DNA of 64,000 nt. Source: Anaerohabitans sp964387285 (GTDB lineage: Bacteria > Zhuqueibacterota > Zhuqueibacteria > Residuimicrobiales > Residuimicrobiaceae). Position 1 is the stretch's first letter; each line of letters starts with the position of its first letter. The stretch lies in assembly GCA_964387285.1 (NCBI GenBank), contig CAYLWO010000006.1, positions 1 through 64,000 of the forward strand, written 5' to 3'. Shown here piece by piece: positions 21,979-31,743 of this stretch. The translations under genes and the position numbers were made by a program. The notes beneath the pieces are model-generated. The model did not search any database. It saw nothing but the letters and a program-made list of their open reading frames with translations, and was not told the origin of the DNA.

Positions 21979-23583
21979 TTACCAATTGTCCAATGCAATC
22001 TCTTCATGCGATTCATGAATTTGTATCTTGCCGGTCAAAAGCGCGCGATCAGGATTTTGCAAGATCTGGTCAAGTTCCAGCAGCGCATAGAGCAAATACC
22101 CCACGCCATCGACAGCCTCATAATACGGTTTGGCCGGATGACCGCGAAACAATCCTTTGTAGTAGAGCTTGGCAACGGCCTGGTCCGCAAAAAGCCGCGC
22201 CTCCTGCAGGTACTGTTCATCTTTGGTGACAATAAACAAATGCAGAAAAAAAGAGATGGTGCGACCATATTTATCGGCATAGGTGCCGGCAAGACCGGGT
22301 CCGTTCGTATAATCTCGATACCAGGTATTTTCACTCTCCGGCGATCCTGGCGGCGTCTTTTTGATCCACGCGGCAAAACGTTTGGCGGTTTTTAAAAACA
22401 ACGACTCCTGCGTCAATTGATACGCATAAACATAATCCTGCGCCGTGTATATCGGATATTGATAACCGGCAATATAGGGCTCCCATAAATCCAGATGGCC
22501 CCTTGGTTGATTGGCTGCATACCCCTCTGCCGAATCGATATTATCTGTAAACACCCGCGGACCCGGAATGGGCGTGCCGTCCAGTTGCAGCGCGCCCCAG
22601 AATTTGCCGGTCTTGTCATCAAAACCATAGGTTGCATAGGCCTTTAAATAAGCCACCGCCTGATCGCGAAAAAGTTCCAGCTTTGTCGTTTCATACGCTT
22701 TGAGCAGCGAATGACAGAATAACCCGGGAATGGAAGTGACAAAAGTGCTGCCGTCAAATCGCGCCTGGCCGGCATTGGGTCGATCAGGGAACAGATTGGT
22801 TTCTGGATTACGCTGCTGCCAATAATAATCAGCCAGGAGTTGGGCGCGCTCGAGCCACTGTTTCTCCCCGCTTTTAATATACATGAAACAAAATGCTTCA
22901 ATAAACGCGCCTGCGCTCATACTGAAATCACAACCATGACGGGCGTCGCCATGGCGATTGACTTCACCGGTCATTTTATCGACGACGTGCCACTGCCAGA
23001 TGGCATTGATTTCGTTTTCAACAGCCTGCCGGTCGCTCAGCCAGAGGTGTTCCCAGTCAATGCCGTGAATGGCCTGAATTTCGTGCGGATTGCCGTCATG
23101 ACCATCCATTACATCACGATAGACATCATAGTGGCGGTGCCAACCCCACCAGAAAAATCCCTTTTCATCTACAAGATGACGTAAGTAGTACTGAATATAT
23201 TTTGCCGCACCTGACGCAAAAACCGTATCACCGGTAACAGCTGCAAGATGAAACATGGCCTTGAGCAGCGGCTGATCGAAGAGCAGATTAGCGCCGGCAG
23301 GAGCGCGGCGGTCGCGGCGCGTCACCCGATAATACTCATCCAGCGCTTTGGGCTGAGACGGGCAAAGCATCGAGTCTATATCGAAAATGCTCGCCAGAAT
23401 TGGCGTATTTGTTTTACCGTATCGGTCTGTGCCATGCTGCATGAGCAGGGTGATACATTCTTGAACGTAGGATGAATAGGATCGTTTTTCGTCCAGTACT
23501 GGCTTGCTCGATAAAATTTGCACGCTCATCAGGATGCATAACAGCACGCATCGTGCATTCCTCGGACAGCATTCTTCACGCAT
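21979..23583 (-). CDS. Exported alpha/alpha-barrel enzyme-like protein (glycosidase/lyase fold)
   Basis: The 534-aa protein has a signal-like N-terminus (CVLLCILMSVQILSS). Its helix-rich pattern fits an (alpha/alpha)6-barrel: repeated aromatic helices and segments such as GFFWWGWHRHYDVY, GIDWEHLW, IWQWHVVDKMTGEVNRH and CDFSMSAGAFIEAFC. Similar proteins in planctomycetes and KSB1-type genomes are often labelled pectate lyase-like or six-hairpin glycosidase-like, but no substrate is established. Conserved acidic and His residues in the barrel (WHVVD, GCDFS) could be catalytic. It is the last gene of a minus-strand series. The short gap to the convergent subtilase gene holds only a weak GCACA/TGTGC hairpin. 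Confidence 0.6.
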   Translation of the reverse strand: MREECCPRNARCVLLCILMSVQILSSKPVLDEKRSYSSYVQECITLLMQHGTDRYGKTNTPILASIFDIDSMLCPSQPKALDEYYRVTRRDRRAPAGANLLFDQPLLKAMFHLAAVTGDTVFASGAAKYIQYYLRHLVDEKGFFWWGWHRHYDVYRDVMDGHDGNPHEIQAIHGIDWEHLWLSDRQAVENEINAIWQWHVVDKMTGEVNRHGDARHGCDFSMSAGAFIEAFCFMYIKSGEKQWLERAQLLADYYWQQRNPETNLFPDRPNAGQARFDGSTFVTSIPGLFCHSLLKAYETTKLELFRDQAVAYLKAYATYGFDDKTGKFWGALQLDGTPIPGPRVFTDNIDSAEGYAANQPRGHLDLWEPYIAGYQYPIYTAQDYVYAYQLTQESLFLKTAKRFAAWIKKTPPGSPESENTWYRDYTNGPGLAGTYADKYGRTISFFLHLFIVTKDEQYLQEARLFADQAVAKLYYKGLFRGHPAKPYYEAVDGVGYLLYALLELDQILQNPDRALLTGKIQIHESHEEIALDNW

Positions 23584-23853
23584 CGCTGTTTTCCTCTGTA
23601 TATGTTGGTAACAATACCTCTTTGGGCTTGAGTCCGATTACAGCCCGGTGCAATGATTATACAAAATAAATGTTATGTTTGCAAACGATTTGAACGATCA
23701 CTTGACTGTCAGAGTCGGGTATGGTCTTTTCCGGCCATGCCCGTGTGCAGCCTTGTCCGGGGAGCCCGGGAAAGGAGTGTTGGTCTGGAGAAAATGGATC
23801 AAGCTGTTCGAGCAGCGTCGGCATCGCCGAACACAAGATGGGTTTTACTTTTA

Positions 23854-25086
23854 TCAGTTCATATCGAGACTGACCAGATCACCTTGCGTGTTACGAACAT
23901 ACAACCGTTTATTGGCTAACACCGGATTGGTCCAACAAGAGGTCATTGGCTGTTTTTTATCCACCGGCGCTTTACTTTTAAAAACCAAAGCTCGGGCCAG
24001 TTCACGATAACCGGATGTGTCCGCTGCAGCCACTACGACGTCGCCCTTTCCTTCCAGAATAATCAACTTATTGTCAGCTGCAATCAAGGATCCCCACTCC
24101 GGCAAGTTGCGGGTCCAACAGATACGTCCATTGCGAAGATTGATGACTTGCAACACATGGTCTTTTTTTATCATACCCATACCATAAGCATAGCCATCAA
24201 TTTCAATCCAATCCTGAAAGGAAGCGCATTTATTCCGGTTCTGCCAGACAACTTGATAACTGTCTGCCTGAACATGCAACAGGGTGCTACCCTTCAGGCA
24301 GATTAAAAATAGATTTTGCTCCCATATCAGGGGATCACGTTCACCGGTCCAGGGATGCGTGCACACAACCCGGCCGGTCCTGGCCTCGACAATATGGGTT
24401 TTTTCGTTTGATGAAATGGCAACCAGTTGTTGGCCTGCATGTGAAAAGAGCACCGGCGTGGCCAAGCCGGCAGAAACCGGTCTGCTGCTCCATACCACGA
24501 GGCCGGTTCTTTTATCAATAGCTATGCCTGACTCGCCGGCATTCAGGATGAGCAAATCATCAAAAATCACCGGAGATCCGGCGAAACCATAAATGTGGTT
24601 CTCCGTCAAGCCGGCGGAAATCAGATTGCAGTGCCATTTTACCTCGCCGGTTTCACTGTTTAAGCAGTAAAGATCTCCTTCCCGGCCAACGGCATATAAT
24701 AAAGAATCCTCTATAACCGCCGAAGCAGCCGGACCGGGCCAGGCACGCTCTTTGGTTGCGTAAGAGTATTTCCAAACCAGATCGCCGGTGTCGGCCTTCA
24801 AACAGTAAATCACTTCGTGGAATTTCTTTTTATCGTCCGCTCCGATCCGCTCACTCCCCAGTATAAAAACGCGGTTACCACGCACGGTTGCCGCAGAGTG
24901 CCCTTCTCCGACATTGATGCGCCAATGAATATTCGGTGCAACCAATGCCTGTGGACGCCAATCCTTTTCCATAGAGATACCATTAGCGCGAGGTCCACGC
25001 CATTGACACCAGTCATCGCCCCGCATCGCCTGCGGCGTCAGATAACCCAATACACACAGAAAAAAACATATCCGGATAGAGTTCAT
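23854..25086 (-). CDS. Exported PQQ-like beta-propeller protein
   Basis: The 410-aa protein has a signal peptide (MNSIRICFFLCVLGYLTPQA) and then DWCQWRGPRANGIS, the usual opening of PQQ-binding-like propeller proteins in this type of genome. Blade motifs of the form LxxxTGxxVWK recur (ADTGDLVWKY, SETGEVKWHC, KRTGLVVWSS, LRNGRICWTR), about seven or eight blades. The fold is shared by BamB and quinoprotein dehydrogenases; no dehydrogenase catalytic residues are evident, so a structural or binding role is as likely. It starts 3 nt after the stop of the NTF2-like gene, so the two form an operon. Confidence 0.78.
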   Translation of the reverse strand: MNSIRICFFLCVLGYLTPQAMRGDDWCQWRGPRANGISMEKDWRPQALVAPNIHWRINVGEGHSAATVRGNRVFILGSERIGADDKKKFHEVIYCLKADTGDLVWKYSYATKERAWPGPAASAVIEDSLLYAVGREGDLYCLNSETGEVKWHCNLISAGLTENHIYGFAGSPVIFDDLLILNAGESGIAIDKRTGLVVWSSRPVSAGLATPVLFSHAGQQLVAISSNEKTHIVEARTGRVVCTHPWTGERDPLIWEQNLFLICLKGSTLLHVQADSYQVVWQNRNKCASFQDWIEIDGYAYGMGMIKKDHVLQVINLRNGRICWTRNLPEWGSLIAADNKLIILEGKGDVVVAAADTSGYRELARALVFKSKAPVDKKQPMTSCWTNPVLANKRLYVRNTQGDLVSLDMN

Positions 25087-25089
25087 GTG

Positions 25090-25575
25090 TTATTCCGAGG
25101 ATTTCTTTTTACAACAGGGCTTCTGGGCATCCGCCTTTTCTGTTGTTGAATCCGTGGTCATGTAGCGAAGACGAATTCTGGGAATGGACATGGATAAAAA
25201 TTTACCCTCCGGAGAAACCAGTATTTCTTGCTGTTCATTCTTTTCTTTTTCAAAAACAAATGTCGTGGATAATTTAAAGTCGGTCGCTTCCGGCTTGACA
25301 GCATCGAGGGTGATTTCTTTAACCTGGTAGGGATAGGAGGTAATTATCATTTTCATGGCCTGGACATTTGAATTACAGTAGCCACCACACGCAGAGGACC
25401 CAAGTGTAAAATCTTCATCCAACAAAGACTCGATCTTTGAGAAATCATGTGTTTGCAAAGCCTCGGTCAGTTTTCCAAGGGAAGCTTTAAAAATTTTTTG
25501 GTTTGTTTCATTCTGACCTGGTAAAACACTGCCTTGAAAAATGGATAGGGCCAGCAAAACGATTATCTTTTTCAT
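25090..25575 (-). CDS. Exported NTF2/SnoaL-like small protein
   Basis: The start at 25575 is chosen because AGGAGGAA (complement of 25581-25588) lies just upstream and a signal peptide (MKKIIVLLALSIFQGSVLPGQ) begins there; the longer open frame has no such features. The 161-aa mature part has the helix-then-sheet pattern of an NTF2/SnoaL fold (ALQTHDFSKIESLLDEDFTL, later strands ending RIRLRYM), a fold used in many small binding proteins and enzymes. The C-terminus is Lys/Cys rich (KPCCKKKSSE). It is the first gene of a two-gene operon with the PQQ-like protein. Confidence 0.65.
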   Translation of the reverse strand: MKKIIVLLALSIFQGSVLPGQNETNQKIFKASLGKLTEALQTHDFSKIESLLDEDFTLGSSACGGYCNSNVQAMKMIITSYPYQVKEITLDAVKPEATDFKLSTTFVFEKEKNEQQEILVSPEGKFLSMSIPRIRLRYMTTDSTTEKADAQKPCCKKKSSE

Positions 25576-25853
25576 GTTACTTCCTCCTGTGTATTTTGCC
25601 TTCTTGCTAAAGGCGAACGGATTGCTTTTGCCGGTGCTACGATTATATTTCCATACTAATGGTAGATACGCAACGGATACTGCTTTTACGCCGGCATTAC
25701 AAGATTGTTTCCATGGAGCCGAACTTTTCAATTCAACAAAAACATAAACTTAATCTACAGCTACATGTTCATGCCTTGTACAAAAGGAAGGTTTGTGAAA
25801 GGAATGTTTGACGCTGAGACGCCCGTTCAGGAACTGGTTTTCTAAAGCATAAT

Positions 25854-26906
25854 TCATCTCTTGATTGCCAACCAAGTCTCGGCATTGGTCTCATAGATCT
25901 TTTTCAGCACCGTGACCGGCAGTTTTAATCCCTGAAAAGAACCGTTCACCCTGGATGATGTGAGCTCGGCAGCCGTGCTGAGATAGGCCCAGTCTGCCAA
26001 CCAGGCGTTATGTAATTTCGACTTCACCGCAGCAGAATCCTCCCCCTCATCCACGCCGATGTCCGTGCCATATAGCAATCGATCCTGATACGTTATGATA
26101 AAATCTCGTACGGTTTCCCTGTTCTGCACCTGAAAATGACAGATGCGCGCCGACATATCCACGCTGAAATTGGGGTAGCGGTCCAGGCGCTTGGCCAGTT
26201 CCGCCACGTCATATTCCAAACTGCCGAGATGGGCGCCAATAACGTGCAGCGCCGGGTTCTTTGCCAGCCATTGATCACGACAGGCAATCTGTGCTTCATA
26301 GGAAGGAAAATCCGGATGCAAAAACATGTGATATTCCGGATGCCGGGAAAAATAGTTGCGATCGCTGTTGACCGTCATCTGCTCCAGCGGCAACCAGCAG
26401 TTGCGCGGCTCACCGAGATGCGCCACCACCGGTTTTTGTTGCCCGCTGATAAAAGAAAACACGCCGTCCAGCCTGGGATCATCAATCATGACGAACCGGC
26501 CGGAGCGATCACGGATTACCATGCCAATGTCTTTCCAGACTTTGACGCCTATGGCGCCGTCGCTAAAGTCCTGGGCCAACCGGCTAATGGTTTTCTGCTG
26601 CCAACCCGGTTCTTCAAATCCCTGCAGAGAGAACGTGGTCAGCCAAAAAACAGTTCGGGGCTGCTGCCGATGTTGCGCAATGGCCCAGGCTCTTTCTTTG
26701 TTGAGCTTGAGAGAATCGGTAGAGCCCACGACAATGGTCAATAGCCGGAATCCGTCTGCCCGGGCTTGTTCCGCACTTGCCCCGTCATAGGTATCAATAT
26801 GGACATGGCTGTCGACCTTGGCCAATAATGAAAAGTCCGGCCTGGTTGCACAATAAAAACCAAAACTGCAAAAAAGCGCAACCAGTAGTACATGGCGGGA
26901 TTTCAT
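25854..26906 (-). CDS. Exported amidohydrolase (amidohydrolase 2 family)
   Basis: The 350-aa protein has an N-terminal signal or anchor (MKSRHVLLVALFCSFGFYC). The core begins KVDSHVHIDTYD, the metal-binding HxH of the TIM-barrel amidohydrolases, followed by GAIGVKVWKDIG, PVVAHLGEP, HVIGAHLGSLEYD and DRLLYGTDIGVD, which supply the later His and Asp ligands. Family members are metal-dependent hydrolases or decarboxylases. The substrate is unknown and export is unusual for them. Its ATG overlaps the stop of the upstream two-helix protein by 4 nt, so these two genes are translationally coupled. Confidence 0.78.
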   Translation of the reverse strand: MKSRHVLLVALFCSFGFYCATRPDFSLLAKVDSHVHIDTYDGASAEQARADGFRLLTIVVGSTDSLKLNKERAWAIAQHRQQPRTVFWLTTFSLQGFEEPGWQQKTISRLAQDFSDGAIGVKVWKDIGMVIRDRSGRFVMIDDPRLDGVFSFISGQQKPVVAHLGEPRNCWLPLEQMTVNSDRNYFSRHPEYHMFLHPDFPSYEAQIACRDQWLAKNPALHVIGAHLGSLEYDVAELAKRLDRYPNFSVDMSARICHFQVQNRETVRDFIITYQDRLLYGTDIGVDEGEDSAAVKSKLHNAWLADWAYLSTAAELTSSRVNGSFQGLKLPVTVLKKIYETNAETWLAIKR

Positions 26907-27157
26907 AACGGAACCTGATCTTTTTGCCTGCTTCTCAGCCAGCCAATCAACGCCATGGCCACGCCACAGAGAATTAAAACAACGGCGCTGATCTTTATGG
27001 ACAGAATATAATAGTACAATCGGTCGTCATGAAACAACTGTCCCAGACGCGTCCGTGTCTTACCAACGGTAACATGGACCAGGCTCATGTGCTGCAGCCA
27101 CAGTAAAATGCCGCCGGCTATAAAAGCCAGCGACAGGATTATTTTTTTTGCCGACAC
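26903..27157 (-). CDS. Small two-helix membrane protein
   Basis: An 84-aa protein with two hydrophobic helices (IILSLAFIAGGILLWLQ and IKISAVVLILCGVAMALIGWL) separated by a polar loop rich in Arg, Thr and Tyr. It ends in a basic tail (RSRQKDQ). I do not recognise a family. It sits 2 nt after the TPR gene and overlaps the amidohydrolase start, so it belongs to a three-gene operon of envelope proteins. Confidence 0.7.
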   Translation of the reverse strand: MSAKKIILSLAFIAGGILLWLQHMSLVHVTVGKTRTRLGQLFHDDRLYYYILSIKISAVVLILCGVAMALIGWLRSRQKDQVPL

Positions 27158-27159
27158 GG

Positions 27160-27918
27160 TTATTTTTTCTTGAGAATTTTTGCCAATCGTTCCGCTGCTT
27201 CTTTTTTATGGTTCTGATCGTTAAAAGCGCCAATGGGCAACTCGGCCACCTTTTGGTATTCAGCCCGGGCCAAATCCCATAACTCTACATATTCATAGGT
27301 GATGCCCATCTCCAAATGATGGTTGATATAGTTAGGCTTTAATTCCAGAGCTTTTTTAAAATGGTTGATGGCCTGTTCGTCGCTGGCCGGCGGCAGGCCG
27401 CCGTACAGTATTTTGGCAAACATTTTTAAAAAACCGCTCAGATGCGTCACTTCGCGATGCCAGCGCGCCAGCACATGATGGGCAATGTCTTTATTGGGAT
27501 CCAGTTCCAGAGTCTTTTCCGCTTCTGCCTTTACCTCTTTGGAAAGTTCCACCTTTTTCTTGCCGCCTTCCATCAACGCCACCCGCCCCACGGCAATCGC
27601 CAGACACTGGTGGGCATCCGCACTTTCCGGACAGTGACGAACCGCAGCGCGCGCAAATTTTTCCCCGGCATAATATTCTTCCTTCTGCACCTTTTTATCA
27701 GCCAACTCGCCGATATCGATATGGCTGCGGGAAACTTTCCATAACACCTCGCAATGTGTGGAATCCATTTGCCAGGCCAATTGGTATTGTTTAAGAGCGG
27801 CTGCATTATCAAAGTTTGCATAAGCTTTGTCGCCGGCTGCAAGATATTCTGCCACCGTTTGTGCGCCAAGAAAAGTTGCCAGGCCGAACAAAAACATCAA
27901 TACCATGATCCGTTTCAT
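27160..27918 (-). CDS. Exported TPR protein
   Basis: The 252-aa protein has a signal peptide (MKRIMVLMFLFGLATFLGAQ) followed by tetratricopeptide repeats: AGDKAYANFDNAAALKQYQL, then ALELKPNYINHHLEMGITYE and LWDLARAEYQKVAELP. The segment ALEL/TLELDPNKDIAHHVLARWHRE resembles the family annotated as regulator of microtubule dynamics-like, in which bacterial members have no known role. It heads the operon with the two-helix protein and the amidohydrolase, and is divergent from uvrA across about 160 nt. Confidence 0.78.
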   Translation of the reverse strand: MKRIMVLMFLFGLATFLGAQTVAEYLAAGDKAYANFDNAAALKQYQLAWQMDSTHCEVLWKVSRSHIDIGELADKKVQKEEYYAGEKFARAAVRHCPESADAHQCLAIAVGRVALMEGGKKKVELSKEVKAEAEKTLELDPNKDIAHHVLARWHREVTHLSGFLKMFAKILYGGLPPASDEQAINHFKKALELKPNYINHHLEMGITYEYVELWDLARAEYQKVAELPIGAFNDQNHKKEAAERLAKILKKK

Positions 27919-28082
27919 AAGTTTCTCCCTTTGGTAAAAATGAATGAATGCTGTTCAGAATACTACGATTATTTTTGAAAAATGTCAAATCTTTTTTCAT
28001 TTCACAGAAAAAAAGCAGCTTTCAAAAGAAATGATAATTTTGTAGATTATCCCCGAATCATTAACAGCTTTCGGACTTGTTC

Positions 28083-30923
28083 ATGCCAGAAAAAGATAAA
28101 ATCATCATTCGCGGCGCCCGCGAACACAATCTTAAAAATATCAGCCTGGAAATTCCCCGCAACCGGCTCGTGGTCATCACCGGCCTGTCCGGCTCGGGAA
28201 AATCCTCATTGGCCTTTGACACACTCTATGCCGAGGGACAACGCCGTTACGTCGAATCGTTATCCGCCTATGCGCGACAGTTTCTCGGCCTCATGGAAAA
28301 ACCGGATGTGGATTATATTGAAGGTTTGTCGCCGGCCATTTCCATCGAACAGCGCACCACCACCAAAAACCCCCGCTCCACGGTCGGAACCGTAACCGAA
28401 ATTTATGATTACCTGCGGTTGCTCTTTGCACGCATCGGCGTGCCCTATTGTTACAACTGCGGCAAAAAAATCGAGCGCCAGACCATTCAGCAAATCGTAG
28501 ATCAGGTTATGACCCTGCCGGCAGAGAGCAAAATCCAGGTGCTGGCGCCCATTGTGCGCAGCCGTAAAGGCGAATATCGGGAAATATTCGAGGAAGCGCG
28601 CCGCGATGGGTATGTGCGCGTGCGCGTGGACGGTGAAACCAAAGAACTGGATGCAGAAATTAAACTGGACAAAAACAAAAAGCACAACATTGAAGTCGTG
28701 GTCGATCGACTGGTTGTCAGTCCGAAAATCCAGTCGCGTTTGACCGAATCGGTGGAAACGGCGTTGGGCCTGGCCTCCGGCATTGTCGTCATTGACGTCA
28801 TCAACAAACAAGAGTTGCTGTTCAGCGAGCATTATGCCTGCATTGACTGCGGCATTTCCTACGAAGAACTGACGCCGCGCATGTTTTCTTTCAACTCTCC
28901 TTTTGGCGCCTGCCCTTCCTGCAACGGCCTGGGCACGCTCATGGAGATCGATCCGGATTTGGTGGTGCCGGACAAAGAGCTGACGCTCAATCAGGGCGCC
29001 ATCGTGCCCTGGGGTGAATTAAAAGACGGCTGGTACATGACGCTCACGGCCGGCATCGTCGAAAAATACGGCGCTTCGCTGGACACGCCATTTAAAAATT
29101 TGCCCAAAGCGCTGCAAAAGGCGCTGTTGTACGGCTCTGAAGAGGTGATCGATTTCAATTATAAATCGCGCACCGGCAAGATGGAGGGCAAGTTCCGCAA
29201 CAAGTTTGAAGGCATTATCAAAAACCTCGAACGCCGCTACCACCAAACCGATTCCACCGGCATTCGCGAATGGATCGAAGGATTCATGACGCTGGCACCC
29301 TGCTCAGCCTGCAACGGCGCGCGACTGCGCCCGGAAACACGGGCGGTGAAAATCGAAGGACTGGGCATTCATGAGGTCAGCGCCTTTTCCGTCATCAGCG
29401 CATGGGAATTCTTTAATAAACTGAAATTGTCAAAACGGGAACAGATCATAGCGCAACAAATACTCAAAGAGCTCCGTGAACGCTTGGGCTTTTTAGTCAA
29501 TGTGGGTCTGGATTACCTGACTTTGGATCGTACCGCCGGCACCCTGTCCGGCGGTGAAGCGCAGCGCATCCGTCTGGCTACGCAAATCGGCTCGCAACTG
29601 GTGGGCGTGCTGTATATTCTGGACGAACCTTCCATCGGTTTGCATCAACGCGACAACCAAAGGCTCATTGACACGCTGAAACATCTGCGCGATCTGGGCA
29701 ATTCGGTCATTGTGGTGGAACACGATCAGGAAACCATTGAACAGGCGGATTTTCTCATCGATCTGGGCCCGGGCGCCGGCGTACATGGCGGCGAAATCGT
29801 GGCCCTGGGCACGCCGCAGGAGGTGGCTGACAATCCCAAATCGATCACCGGCGATTATTTATCCGGCCGGCGCCACATTGAAATGCCGGGCGAACGTCGT
29901 TCTGGCAACAACCAATTCCTCCGCCTGCACGGCGCCAGAGGCAACAATCTGAAAAATATCCTGCTGGAAATCCCGCTGGCTACCTTAACCTGCATTACCG
30001 GCGTATCCGGCAGCGGCAAAAGCACCTTGATCAATGAAACGTTGTTTCATATTCTTAATAAAAATTTTTACTATTCGAAAGAGATGCCGCTGGCCTATGA
30101 CAAAATCGAAGGCCTGCAGCATCTGGATAAGGTCATTGCCATTGACCAGTCGCCTATCGGCCGGACGCCGCGTTCGAATCCGGCCACCTACACCGGACTG
30201 TTCACGCCCATTCGTGATTTATATACGCAACTGCCCGAAGCCAAAATCCGCGGTTATCAACCGGGACGATTCAGTTTTAACGTCAAGGGCGGACGTTGCG
30301 AAGCCTGCCAGGGCGACGGCATTATAAAAATTGAAATGCATTTTCTGCCCGATGTCTATGTGACCTGCGAGGTGTGCAAGGGCAAGCGCTACAATCGCGA
30401 GACCCTGGAAATCAAATACAAAGGATTGTCTATCGCCGACGTGCTGGACCTGACCGTGTCTCAGGCTCTGGAATTTTTTGACAAAATTCCGGTCATCCGC
30501 CGCAAGCTGGAAACCTTGAACGACGTCGGCCTGGGTTACATCCATCTTGGCCAGCAAGCCACTACGTTATCAGGCGGTGAAGCGCAGCGCGTCAAGCTGG
30601 CCACCGAATTGTCCAAAATCGGCACCGGCAAAACGGTTTACATACTGGACGAACCAACTACGGGGCTGCATTTTGAAGACACCAAAATGCTGCTGACTGT
30701 TTTGAATCGACTGGTCGATCGCGGCAATACGGTGATTGTGATCGAGCATCATTTGGATGTGATTAAAACAGCAGACTGGATAATTGATCTGGGTCCTGAA
30801 GGAGGGGATAAAGGCGGCCGCATCGTTGCAACCGGCACGCCGGAGCAGGTGGCTAGGGTGAAAGAGTCGTACACCGGGCAATTTTTGAAAAAAGAGATAG
30901 GCAGGAAAAATGGCCGGTTTTAG
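28083..30923 (+). CDS. uvrA: Excinuclease ABC subunit A
   Basis: UvrA is the damage-sensing ATPase of nucleotide excision repair; it loads UvrB on lesions. The 946-aa protein is full length. It shows GAREHNLKNI, Walker A GLSGSGKSS and GVSGSGKST, two ABC signatures (LSGGEAQRIRLA, LSGGEAQRVKLA), Walker B ILDEPS and ILDEPT, and the zinc-binding pairs CxxC (CIDCG, CPSCNG, CSACNG, CEACQG, CEVCKG). The ATG at 28083 is preferred to a TTG two codons earlier because UvrA normally begins close to this point. It stands alone; no LexA-type box was recognised upstream. Confidence 0.97.
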   Translation: MPEKDKIIIRGAREHNLKNISLEIPRNRLVVITGLSGSGKSSLAFDTLYAEGQRRYVESLSAYARQFLGLMEKPDVDYIEGLSPAISIEQRTTTKNPRSTVGTVTEIYDYLRLLFARIGVPYCYNCGKKIERQTIQQIVDQVMTLPAESKIQVLAPIVRSRKGEYREIFEEARRDGYVRVRVDGETKELDAEIKLDKNKKHNIEVVVDRLVVSPKIQSRLTESVETALGLASGIVVIDVINKQELLFSEHYACIDCGISYEELTPRMFSFNSPFGACPSCNGLGTLMEIDPDLVVPDKELTLNQGAIVPWGELKDGWYMTLTAGIVEKYGASLDTPFKNLPKALQKALLYGSEEVIDFNYKSRTGKMEGKFRNKFEGIIKNLERRYHQTDSTGIREWIEGFMTLAPCSACNGARLRPETRAVKIEGLGIHEVSAFSVISAWEFFNKLKLSKREQIIAQQILKELRERLGFLVNVGLDYLTLDRTAGTLSGGEAQRIRLATQIGSQLVGVLYILDEPSIGLHQRDNQRLIDTLKHLRDLGNSVIVVEHDQETIEQADFLIDLGPGAGVHGGEIVALGTPQEVADNPKSITGDYLSGRRHIEMPGERRSGNNQFLRLHGARGNNLKNILLEIPLATLTCITGVSGSGKSTLINETLFHILNKNFYYSKEMPLAYDKIEGLQHLDKVIAIDQSPIGRTPRSNPATYTGLFTPIRDLYTQLPEAKIRGYQPGRFSFNVKGGRCEACQGDGIIKIEMHFLPDVYVTCEVCKGKRYNRETLEIKYKGLSIADVLDLTVSQALEFFDKIPVIRRKLETLNDVGLGYIHLGQQATTLSGGEAQRVKLATELSKIGTGKTVYILDEPTTGLHFEDTKMLLTVLNRLVDRGNTVIVIEHHLDVIKTADWIIDLGPEGGDKGGRIVATGTPEQVARVKESYTGQFLKKEIGRKNGRF

Positions 30924-30997
30924 TTTTACTAGGGTGGGTTGAGCGCCATATCAAAAAATTTTATGACTGAATTTTCTCTAGCACTCGACCCGCCTAA

Positions 30998-31504
30998 CTA
31001 TCCTTCAAGAACATCTTCCGGCGAAAAAATCTGCATTCCCGGAATTCGTGCAAATGCATGATCGGCTGTTGCGAGGGAGCGGATTTGCAGACGCCGGGCC
31101 ACGGCAACTAACAGAGCATCATTGGTGAGCAGTCCCAATCGATTCTGCACCTTCATGGCCATGATAAAATCTTTTTGCAGCACGGGCTCGATGATTAAAC
31201 CCAGATTTAACAAATCCTTCGTTTTCATTTCATAACGTCGCAGAGCGGCCACGCGTTGTGGATTCTCGCTCAGCTGTCGAGCCGGATTCGAACCGGTAAT
31301 CCAGCCATTTTCTTTTGCTTCTAGGAGCATGAGAACATGCATCACTTCAGCCAGTATGTGAGTAGGCACCACACCGTGCAATTCTTCCGTAACACAGCGA
31401 TGCAGAAAGGCGATGCTTTGCTCCGATTTTTGTTGACTGGCATAGAGAACGATATTGGCGTCTACAACAACTGTCTCCCCCGCTATAATCTCATCAAGTT
31501 TCAT
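30998..31504 (-). CDS. PIN-domain toxin (VapC-like)
   Basis: A 168-aa PIN-domain protein begins at 31504 (MKLDEIIAGETVVVDANIVL), where the ATG overlaps the antitoxin stop by 4 nt. The first acidic residue is in VVDANIVLYAS, a Glu in ILAEVMHVL, and later Asp residues in LLTNDALLVAVA and LATADHAF, as expected for the metal-binding cluster of PIN ribonucleases. VapC toxins cleave RNA, often tRNA or rRNA. The size is at the upper end of the VapC range. The order antitoxin then toxin with overlap is typical. Confidence 0.82.
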   Translation of the reverse strand: MKLDEIIAGETVVVDANIVLYASQQKSEQSIAFLHRCVTEELHGVVPTHILAEVMHVLMLLEAKENGWITGSNPARQLSENPQRVAALRRYEMKTKDLLNLGLIIEPVLQKDFIMAMKVQNRLGLLTNDALLVAVARRLQIRSLATADHAFARIPGMQIFSPEDVLEG

Positions 31505-31743
31505 TGATCGTAGTAATCCTCCGTAATGATCTCGTCCAATTCCTGTCGGGTTATCGGCAAGGACTTGACGCACAATCGTTTTAATGCTTTTTCCCGCGCA
31601 GTCATATCCTTCGGTCCTTTTTCTAGATAACCAATCAATGCCTCCTGAATTATTTCATTAATCGGTCGTTTTTCCCTGACTGCTCTTTTTTTTAATTTGT
31701 AAACGACCTGGTCGTCAAGTATAGTGCCGATTTTGGTTTTCAC
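31501..31743 (-). CDS. Ribbon-helix-helix antitoxin (VapB-like)
   Basis: An 80-aa protein: MKTKIGTILDDQVVYKLKKRA followed by EKRPINEIIQEALIGYL. A beta-strand followed by two helices fits the ribbon-helix-helix DNA-binding fold of VapB and CopG-type antitoxins, which repress their own operon. The acidic C-terminal tail (ELDEIITEDYYDQ) would be the toxin-binding part. The stop overlaps the PIN gene start. Confidence 0.75.
   Translation of the reverse strand: MKTKIGTILDDQVVYKLKKRAVREKRPINEIIQEALIGYLEKGPKDMTAREKALKRLCVKSLPITRQELDEIITEDYYDQ

Noticed and set aside
30933..30994. Long-range hairpin between uvrA and the toxin gene
   Set aside because: An 11-bp stem with G-T pairs exists, but its 40-nt loop and missing T-run make a terminator call unsafe.
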